From assembly GCF_900101875.1 (NCBI RefSeq), contig NZ_FNAI01000003.1, positions 434,001 to 498,000 of the forward strand: a stretch of 64,000 nucleotides of DNA, in the 5' to 3' direction. A program made the position numbers and the translations under genes. Under the pieces are notes generated by a model. It saw nothing but the letters and a program-made list of their open reading frames with translations, had not been told where the DNA came from and did not search any database. This DNA is from Mucilaginibacter pineti (GTDB lineage Bacteria > Bacteroidota > Bacteroidia > Sphingobacteriales > Sphingobacteriaceae). Below, piece after piece: positions 54,787-61,697 of the stretch (positions are counted from its first letter, which is position 1; the number at the start of each line of letters is the position of its first letter).

Positions 54787-55104
54787 TCGGGCTAAAATCG
54801 GGGGGATTTAGTTTAATGGTGTTCGAAGCTGTTATATTATGATTATAAGCATGACCGGAGCAAAGCAACCAGATCATCGGAAACATTTTTCCTAAGCTGT
54901 ACATGGAATTTCAGCATTCCGGAATTTTTTAGGAACATATTTTAATTTGTTTCTGCAGATCAAACATTTTCGGCCAAATATAGTCAATAATATTTACCAG
55001 TATAAACCCAATATTGCTTGTATTATTGTGCTTTAATATAAAATTTATTTGAATTGTTTTTTTGAAAATGTGATTAGAATGACAAGAAAAAAATATTAAC
55101 CACC
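54787..55104. other. Divergent spacer between the TonB receptor and tetR
   Basis: No gene is apparent in these AT-rich bases. It should hold the promoter of the minus-strand receptor operon and upstream promoter parts of the tetR gene. I could not identify a confident box for the receptor. Confidence 0.4.
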
Positions 55105-55112
55105 TACTTTTG
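55105..55112 (+). promoter_or_regulatory. TAnnTTTG promoter box of tetR
   Basis: TACTTTTG fits the Bacteroidota -7 consensus TAnnTTTG exactly. Its last three bases overlap the first operator candidate (55110-55133), so a bound repressor would block RNA polymerase. The tetR ATG is 35 bases on. Confidence 0.55.
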
Positions 55113-55133
55113 TCTGACGTTAATGTCAAACAA
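55110..55133. promoter_or_regulatory. TetR operator candidate 1 (tetR promoter)
   Basis: TTGTCTGAC (55110-55118) and GTCAAACAA (55125-55133) are reverse complements in 8 of 9 positions around GTTAAT. The core CTGAC-N6-GTCAAACA recurs at 55752-55770 in front of the efflux genes. Confidence 0.7.
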
Positions 55134-55147
55134 ATAAGTAAAATAAA

Positions 55148-55735
55148 ATGGCTGTTAGAGATACAGGTACCGAGCAATTAATTAAAGATACGGCTAAACG
55201 TATTTTTTTTGCTGAAGGTAAATTTAATGCCACCACCCAGGATATTGCAGACGCAGCCGGCGTTGCACGCACCGTTATTAATTATTATTTCCGATCTAAA
55301 GACGCTCTTTTTAAACTGGTGTTTAAGGAGGCGATGGACGATATGAAAGTGCGACTGGATGAAGTATTACTATCTGAACTGGCATTCAAAAAGAAGATCA
55401 TCAGGTTTATTGATGTGTTTTTGATGGAACTGAGCGAGTACCCCTATAAAGAAGCGTTTATGATCAGTGAAATTAATACGCACGGATTTGTTATGCCAGA
55501 TAAGGAGCCCTCGCTGGCGCTTAAACATTTTTTTAAACAGATCCAGGAGGCTATAGATAGGGGAGAGGTGAAGAAAATGTTACCCCTTAATTTCATGCTC
55601 AACCTGTTTTCGCTGCTTGCTTATCCTTTACTTACAAGGCCTTTATTTAAACAAATGCTTGAAATTACTGATATTAAATTTGAACAGCTCATGCACGAAC
55701 GGAAGAAAATAATCGTTGAAATGCTGTTCGTATAA
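55148..55735 (+). CDS. TetR family repressor of the RND efflux operon
   Basis: A 195-residue regulator. The DNA-binding domain (residues 8-55) reads LIKDTAKRIFFAEGKFNATT, then DIADAAGVARTVINYYFRSK, the conserved helix-turn-helix with the final YYFRSKDALF. The rest is a helical ligand-binding domain. It precedes an RND pump operon by 74 bases on the same strand, and two matching palindromes flank it, so it most likely represses itself and the pump and is released by a pump substrate. Confidence 0.93.
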   Translation: MAVRDTGTEQLIKDTAKRIFFAEGKFNATTQDIADAAGVARTVINYYFRSKDALFKLVFKEAMDDMKVRLDEVLLSELAFKKKIIRFIDVFLMELSEYPYKEAFMISEINTHGFVMPDKEPSLALKHFFKQIQEAIDRGEVKKMLPLNFMLNLFSLLAYPLLTRPLFKQMLEITDIKFEQLMHERKKIIVEMLFV

Positions 55736-55751
55736 TTTTTTTGCTTAAAAA

Positions 55752-55770
55752 CTGACAGCGATGTCAAACA
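55752..55770. promoter_or_regulatory. TetR operator candidate 2 (efflux operon)
   Basis: CTGAC-AGCGAT-GTCAAACA matches 15 of 19 bases of the site before tetR, including all bases outside the spacer. It lies 39 bases before the start of the membrane-fusion protein gene. Confidence 0.7.
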
Positions 55771-55809
55771 TAATAGTCAACATAAATAATATATTATCAC
55801 AAAACCTCA

Positions 55810-56994
55810 ATGAAAACAAAAACAATGAAAATACAAACTCCTAAATACCTTGCTTTTGCAAGCGTGATTACCCTGTTTTTAGCAGCCTGCGGAGGCTCAC
55901 AAACCCCGGCGGGTAACCCCGGCGCCGCGCAGCCACCGGCAAGCTACCCGGTATTTACTATCGAAGCAAAAGATGCCACTTTAAATAGCGATTATCCCGC
56001 TACGCTGCAAGGCGAACAGAATATAGAGATTCGCCCGAAAGTTGACGGCTTTGTGGAAGCCATTTATGTTGATGAAGGCTCGGTAGTAAAGAAAGGCCAG
56101 CTGCTTTTTAAGCTGAACGCCCCACAGTACCAACAAGATGTAAACAATGCCGCTGCAGCCATTAACAGTGCCGAGGCCGAAGTTAACAGCGCCCAACTGC
56201 TGGTAAACAAAACCAAACCGCTGGTTGATAAAGATATCATCAGCCATTATGAACTGGAATCAGACCAGTTTGCGCTCAATACAAAGAAAGCTTCCCTGGC
56301 CCAGGCTCGCACTTCCCTGGCAAACGCCAAAACTAATTTGGGTTACACCACCATTACCAGCCCGGTAAACGGCGTTATTGGTACGCTGCCCTATAAAGTG
56401 GGGAGTTTGGTAACCAGTGCTACCACCAATCCTTTAACTACGGTATCAAACATTGGTAAGGTATACGCTTACTTCTCCTTAAATGAAAAGCAGCTGCTTG
56501 AGTTTTCAAGAACAGTAAAAGGCAGTACCATTAAAGAAAAAATAGCCAATACGCCGGCCGTATCACTCATCCTGTCCGACGGATCAAACTATCCTGATCA
56601 GGGGAAAGTAGAAACCATTGGCGGTTTAATTGATACAGAAACAGGCTCGGCCAGTTTCCGTGCTGCGTTCCCTAATCCGGTTGGTTTACTGCGCAGTGGC
56701 AGCAGCGCCAATGTGCGCATCCCGCAGCTGGTAAAGGGTGGTATATTAGTTCCCCAGCGCTCGGCTTATGAGTTACAGGGCAAGCACTTTGTGTACGTGG
56801 TTGACAATACAGATAAGGTTAAAAGTGTAGAAGTACAGATCATGGATCTTACAGCTGGCCAATACTATGTAGTAACCGGCGGCCTTAAAATTGGCGATAA
56901 GGTGGTATATGATGGCAACAGCTCGCTTAAAGATGCTGCCCAGATAAAGCCCGAAGTGATGACCGCCGACAAGGTTTACCAGGACTTAAACTAA
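55810..56994 (+). CDS. RND efflux periplasmic adaptor (membrane fusion lipoprotein)
   Basis: A 394-residue adaptor linking the inner-membrane pump to the outer-membrane channel. The lipobox cysteine is C27 (TLFLAAC); Met-6 is an alternative start. The barrel-sandwich/lipoyl half-motifs are NIEIRPKVDGFVEAIYVDEG with VVKKGQLLFKLN, and ITSPVNGVIGTLPYKVGSLV. A coiled-coil hairpin (about 115-180, INSAEAEVNSAQLLVN) lies between them, followed by the beta-barrel and membrane-proximal domains. It is first of the three pump genes, 33 bases before the pump. Confidence 0.95.
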   Translation: MKTKTMKIQTPKYLAFASVITLFLAACGGSQTPAGNPGAAQPPASYPVFTIEAKDATLNSDYPATLQGEQNIEIRPKVDGFVEAIYVDEGSVVKKGQLLFKLNAPQYQQDVNNAAAAINSAEAEVNSAQLLVNKTKPLVDKDIISHYELESDQFALNTKKASLAQARTSLANAKTNLGYTTITSPVNGVIGTLPYKVGSLVTSATTNPLTTVSNIGKVYAYFSLNEKQLLEFSRTVKGSTIKEKIANTPAVSLILSDGSNYPDQGKVETIGGLIDTETGSASFRAAFPNPVGLLRSGSSANVRIPQLVKGGILVPQRSAYELQGKHFVYVVDNTDKVKSVEVQIMDLTAGQYYVVTGGLKIGDKVVYDGNSSLKDAAQIKPEVMTADKVYQDLN

Positions 56995-57027
56995 GTTATT
57001 TCAAATTATTCAACATCAACAATAGTT

Positions 57028-60000
57028 ATGTTACGCAAATTTATTGAACGGCCGGTTCTCTCAACCGTTATATCGGTCATTATAGTTATACTGGGTATAT
57101 TGGGGTTAACCTCACTGCCCATCTCTCAATACCCTGAAATTGCTCCGCCAACGGTACAGGTATCCACCTCGTACCAGGGTGCCAATGCCGATGTGGTAAT
57201 GAATAGTGTGATCGTCCCGCTGGAAGAACAGATAAATGGGGTAGAGAACATGACCTACATGACCTCAACCGCCAGCAATGATGGTTCGGCATCTATCACC
57301 GTTTACTTTAAACTGGGTACAGATCCCGATCTGGCTGCGGTAAACGTGCAAAACCGGGTATCAAAAGCAACCAGCCTTTTACCGGCCGAGGTTACCAAAT
57401 CGGGGGTTACCACCAGCAAGCGGCAAAGCAGTATGGTGATGATCTTCTCGCTATACAGCGATAACAAATCATTCGACCAAACCTTTCTGCAAAACTACGC
57501 CAACATTAACCTGCTGCCGCAAATAAAGCGGATAAACGGGGTTGGGGATGCCAGCGTATTTGGCACCCGCGATTACTCTATGCGCATTTGGCTAAAGCCC
57601 GATGTAATGGCCACCTACGGTTTAATCCCTGACGATATTAACACCGCCCTTGCCGATCAAAATGTGGAGGCAGCGCCGGGTAAATTTGGCGAAAACAGTA
57701 ACCAGTCATTTCAGTATACTATCAAATACAAAGGCCGGTTAAAATCTGTTACCGAATTTAATAATATCGTTATCCGGGCTACCGGCAGCGGGCAGGTGTT
57801 GCGCTTAAAAGATGTGGCAAGAGTTGAGTTAGGTTCGCAAACCTACTCTGGCGATACCAAGACCAACGGAGAGGCATCTATAGGTATAGCTATTAACCAA
57901 ACCGCCGGCTCCAACGCGCATGAGCTGATCAAACAACTGGAAACCACTATTGAGGGCGCTTCCAAATCATTCCCGCCGGGGGTTAAATATACTTCGCTGT
58001 TAAATGCCAACGACTTTTTGGATGCCTCTATTGATAAAGTACTCCATACGCTTGTTGAAGCTTTTATCCTGGTATTTATAGTAGTATTTATCTTTTTACA
58101 GGATTTCAGGTCGACACTGATCCCAGCCATCGCGGTACCGGTGGCCATTGTGGGTACCTTCTTCTTTTTAAACCTGTTTGGGTTTACCATTAACCTGCTT
58201 ACCCTGTTTGCATTGGTACTGGCTATTGGTATTGTGGTGGATGATGCCATTGTAGTGGTAGAAGCGGTGCACGCCAAGTTAGATGCAGGCGCCAAATCTG
58301 CCAGGGGTGCAACCATCGAGGCTATGAATGATATCAGCGGTGCTATTGTTTCCATTACTTTGGTAATGGCGGCTGTTTTTGTTCCGGTATCATTTATCAG
58401 CGGTTCGGCAGGGGTATTTTATAAGCAATTTGGTTTAACGTTGGCTATCGCCATTATTATTTCGGCAGTAAATGCTTTAACGCTTAGTCCGGCCCTTTGT
58501 GCTTTGCTGCTAAAACCCCATGCCGAAGGTGAGCACCACAAAACCACCTACCTGCAACGCTTTTATGACGCGTTTAATACGTCGTTTGAAACAGTTACCG
58601 GCAAGTACAAAAAATCGGTTAACTTTTTAATTAGCAAAAAATGGCTGGCCGGTATAGGTATCGCGGTTTTTGCCACTATATTTTATTTCCTTTTAAAAAC
58701 CACCGCATCAGGTTTTGTGCCTAATGAGGATCAGGGCGTATTGTTTGGTAATATTAGTTTACCCGCCGGTTCGTCATTAGAGCGTACAGCAGTTATTGCC
58801 AAACAGGTAGATGACATTATCCGTAAACTACCCGAGGTACAAACTACGTTGCGCATTACCGGGCAAAACTTTATTGCCGGTGCAGGTGGTTCTTACGCCA
58901 TGATCGTGGTAAAGCTAAAACCATGGGATAAACGTACCGCTAAAGGACAGGACCTAACCAGCTTAACCGGAAAGCTATTCGGGATGACAGCGGGGATCAA
59001 AAACGCGCAGATCATCTTTTTTGCGCCGCCAACTTTACAGGGTTTTGGTAACAGCAGCGGCTTTGAATTTCAGCTACAGGATAAAACCGGCGGCGATATC
59101 AACAAATTCAGCGAGGTGAGCGGTAAGTTTTTGGCAGGGTTAAATCAGCGCCCCGAAATTCAGTATGCAGCAACTTCGTTCAATACCAACTTTCCGCAAT
59201 ACCAGGTTGATGTTAACGTGGCTAAAACCAAGGCTGCCGGTTTAACTGTAAGCACGGTGCTGGGGACCTTGCAAGGTTATTACGGTGGTTTGTATGCATC
59301 AAACTTTAACGAGTTTGGCAAGCAATACCGGGTAATGATACAGGCCGATAATAGTTACCGTGGTACACCGCAAGGCCTTAATAATATTTATGTGCGCAAC
59401 GGTAATAACGTAATGTCGCCCATATCTGAGTTTGTTACGCTTAAGCGCGTTTACGGTCCCGAAGCTATTAACCGTTTTAACCTGTTTACCGCTATTGCCA
59501 TACAGGGTTCGCCAAAACCGGGCTTCAGCTCGGGCGATGCCATTAAAGCTATTGAACAGGTGGCTGCGCAAACTTTACCGGTAGGCTACAGCTACGAATA
59601 TTCGGGCCTAACCCGTGAGGAATTATCAAGCGGAAGCCAAACGGTGTTCATTTTTATGCTATGTTTAATATTTGTGTACTTTTTGCTGAGTGCGCAGTAT
59701 GAAAGCTATATCCTGCCGTTTGCAGTACTGCTTTCGCTACCTATCGGGCTTGCAGGCGCATTCATATTCGCCAAAATATTTGGTGTAGAGAATAACATTT
59801 ACCTGCAGATCACGCTAATTATGCTTATCGGCTTGCTGGCAAAAAACGCCATCCTGATAGTGGAGTTTGCGGTAGCCCGGCGCAGGCATGGCCTTAGTTT
59901 GGTTAACGCCGCTATTGAAGGTGCCGTTGCCCGTTTAAGACCTATTTTAATGACTTCTTTTGCCTTTATTTTAGGTTTGGTGCCGCTAATGCTGGCATCG

Positions 60001-60183
60001 GGTGCGGGTGCTGTAGGTAACCGTTCAATAGGTACAGGTGCTGTTGGCGGAATGCTTATAGGTACGCTGTTCGGGGTGTTTGTGATCCCGGTGTTGTTCA
60101 TTATTTTTCAATCGCTTCAGGAAAAGATAGGTGGTAAACCTACCGATGCCCAGGCAGAAGTTACCGGCGAGCCAACCATCTAA
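57028..60183 (+). CDS. RND multidrug efflux transporter, HAE1 (AcrB-like) family
   Basis: A 1051-residue inner-membrane proton antiporter that extrudes hydrophobic compounds. The start MLRKFIERPVLSTVISVIIV is the classic first helix of the family, and QYPEIAPPTVQVSTSYQGAN, GINVENMTYM-type segments (here GVENMTYMTS) and GDASVFG belong to the porter domain. The proton-relay aspartates lie in TM4 (IGIVVDDAIVVVE), with the lysine in TM10 (IGLLAKNAILIVE). The two halves are each six membrane spans with large periplasmic loops. Neighbouring genes supply adaptor and outer-membrane channel; regulation is by the TetR gene upstream. Confidence 0.97.
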   Translation: MLRKFIERPVLSTVISVIIVILGILGLTSLPISQYPEIAPPTVQVSTSYQGANADVVMNSVIVPLEEQINGVENMTYMTSTASNDGSASITVYFKLGTDPDLAAVNVQNRVSKATSLLPAEVTKSGVTTSKRQSSMVMIFSLYSDNKSFDQTFLQNYANINLLPQIKRINGVGDASVFGTRDYSMRIWLKPDVMATYGLIPDDINTALADQNVEAAPGKFGENSNQSFQYTIKYKGRLKSVTEFNNIVIRATGSGQVLRLKDVARVELGSQTYSGDTKTNGEASIGIAINQTAGSNAHELIKQLETTIEGASKSFPPGVKYTSLLNANDFLDASIDKVLHTLVEAFILVFIVVFIFLQDFRSTLIPAIAVPVAIVGTFFFLNLFGFTINLLTLFALVLAIGIVVDDAIVVVEAVHAKLDAGAKSARGATIEAMNDISGAIVSITLVMAAVFVPVSFISGSAGVFYKQFGLTLAIAIIISAVNALTLSPALCALLLKPHAEGEHHKTTYLQRFYDAFNTSFETVTGKYKKSVNFLISKKWLAGIGIAVFATIFYFLLKTTASGFVPNEDQGVLFGNISLPAGSSLERTAVIAKQVDDIIRKLPEVQTTLRITGQNFIAGAGGSYAMIVVKLKPWDKRTAKGQDLTSLTGKLFGMTAGIKNAQIIFFAPPTLQGFGNSSGFEFQLQDKTGGDINKFSEVSGKFLAGLNQRPEIQYAATSFNTNFPQYQVDVNVAKTKAAGLTVSTVLGTLQGYYGGLYASNFNEFGKQYRVMIQADNSYRGTPQGLNNIYVRNGNNVMSPISEFVTLKRVYGPEAINRFNLFTAIAIQGSPKPGFSSGDAIKAIEQVAAQTLPVGYSYEYSGLTREELSSGSQTVFIFMLCLIFVYFLLSAQYESYILPFAVLLSLPIGLAGAFIFAKIFGVENNIYLQITLIMLIGLLAKNAILIVEFAVARRRHGLSLVNAAIEGAVARLRPILMTSFAFILGLVPLMLASGAGAVGNRSIGTGAVGGMLIGTLFGVFVIPVLFIIFQSLQEKIGGKPTDAQAEVTGEPTI

Positions 60184-60193
60184 TCATTTAATC

Positions 60194-61603
60194 ATGAAAA
60201 CAAGAAATCAAGTATATATCACTTTAGGATTAGCCGGCTTGTTAGCCCTGGCATCCTGTAAAGTAAACCAGGTTTATAAACGCCCCGGCGATTTAAAAGC
60301 CGCCAACCTGTATCGCGACAGCTTAAAAACGGATACCACTTCTATGGCAAGCCTGCCATGGCGCTCCCTGTTTGCCGATACTATTTTGCAAAATTTAATA
60401 CAGGAAGGGATCAACAATAATCTCGACCTGAAAACGGCCGTACTTAAAATAGCCGAAGCGCAGGCTACTTTGCAGGCCAGCAAGGCGGCTTACCTGCCAT
60501 CGTTATCGGCAGGTGTGCAGGCTACCAAAGCCAAATCATCACAGGCTGCATTGAACTTTCCGGCGGGTACAGGTATCAACTTAAATACTACTACCTACCA
60601 GGCATCGTTAAACGCCAGTTGGGAAGTAAATATATGGGGACAGTTAAGCAGTTTAAAGCGCCAGGCCTTAGCCAACTTTTTACAAAGCGATGCCGCCAAA
60701 CGTGCGGTACAAACGCAGCTGATAGCCGATATTGCCAATAACTATTACAACTTGCTTTCGTTAGATCAGCAATTGCGCATTACCGAAGAAACGGTGAAAA
60801 ATCGCATAAAGGACGTGGAAACCATGACTGCCCTTAAAGAAGGGGCTATTGTAAACGGCGCGGCAGTTGTACAAAGCGAAGCCAACCGTTATGCAGCCGA
60901 GGTATCTATTCCCGATCTGAAACAAAGCATCCGCGAAACTGAGAATGCTTTAGATATTTTATTAGCCAGGGCTCCAGGCCCAGTTAACAGGGCTACACTT
61001 ACACAGCAGGTGCCTATTGCACAATTAAGTGCAGGCCTCTCTACCCAATTGCTTAGTAACCGGCCGGATGTGCAGGCATCTGAGTATGCGTTCCGCTCGG
61101 CGTTTGAGAATACCAATGTGGCACATTCGTACTTTTATCCAACGCTTACCATTACGGCCAGCGGTGGCTTATCTACCTTACAATTGAAAAACTTTTTTGA
61201 TAATTCGGTTTTTTACAACCTGGTGGGTGGCTTAACCCAGCCTATATTTAACAAAGGGCAAAATAAAGCCCGTTACCGTATTGCCCAGGCGCAACAGCAG
61301 GAAGCATTTAATACCTTTCAGCAAACATTGTTAAGCGCAGGGCAGGAAGTATCAAACGCTTTATATTCTTACCAAAACGCGGGTACAAAACAGCAATTAC
61401 GTGCAAAGCAAATAGCCGCCTTACAAAAATCTGTAAGTTATACCAACGAACTTTTACGCTATAGCTCGGCCACTAACTATACCGATGTATTAACATCTGA
61501 GCAAAGTTTGTTGGCCGCGCAGTTAAGCGGGGTTAATGATCGTTTGCAGGAACTGCAGGCTATTGTTAATTTGTACCGTGCATTAGGCGGAGGCTGGCAA
61601 TAG
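60194..61603 (+). CDS. RND efflux outer-membrane factor (NodT/TolC-like lipoprotein)
   Basis: A 469-residue outer-membrane channel lipoprotein. The frame is open earlier, overlapping the pump gene, but ATG 60194 gives the proper lipoprotein signal GLAGLLALASC (C22) and starts 10 bases after the pump stop. OMF repeats are visible: LPWRSLFADTILQNLIQEGI, NLDLKTAVLKIAEAQATLQA, SWEVNIWGQLSSLKRQALAN, and the second-repeat RPDVQASEYAFRSAFENTNV. It forms the trimeric channel-tunnel for the pump. A huge hairpin follows 22 bases after the stop. Confidence 0.95.
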   Translation: MKTRNQVYITLGLAGLLALASCKVNQVYKRPGDLKAANLYRDSLKTDTTSMASLPWRSLFADTILQNLIQEGINNNLDLKTAVLKIAEAQATLQASKAAYLPSLSAGVQATKAKSSQAALNFPAGTGINLNTTTYQASLNASWEVNIWGQLSSLKRQALANFLQSDAAKRAVQTQLIADIANNYYNLLSLDQQLRITEETVKNRIKDVETMTALKEGAIVNGAAVVQSEANRYAAEVSIPDLKQSIRETENALDILLARAPGPVNRATLTQQVPIAQLSAGLSTQLLSNRPDVQASEYAFRSAFENTNVAHSYFYPTLTITASGGLSTLQLKNFFDNSVFYNLVGGLTQPIFNKGQNKARYRIAQAQQQEAFNTFQQTLLSAGQEVSNALYSYQNAGTKQQLRAKQIAALQKSVSYTNELLRYSSATNYTDVLTSEQSLLAAQLSGVNDRLQELQAIVNLYRALGGGWQ

Positions 61604-61625
61604 CAGCAGATTTTACAGGTGCCAT

Positions 61626-61690
61626 AAACACCAATTAAACAAAAAGGACCTGGCAATTACTGCCAGGTCCTTTTTGTTTAATTGGTGTTT
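61626..61690. terminator. Bidirectional terminator with 30-bp perfect stem
   Basis: Bases 61626-61655 and 61661-61690 are exact reverse complements over 30 positions, with a 5-base ATTAC loop. The centre is GC-rich (GGACCTGGCA / TGCCAGGTCC) flanked by A5/T5 tracts, so it can terminate both the efflux operon and the convergent ABC permease gene whose stop lies eight bases away. Confidence 0.9.
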
Positions 61691-61697
61691 AGAATAT

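Noticed and set aside
57843..58355. 170-codon minus-strand frame inside the RND pump gene
   Set aside because: Ser/Thr/Ala-rich antisense shadow of a strongly conserved transporter.
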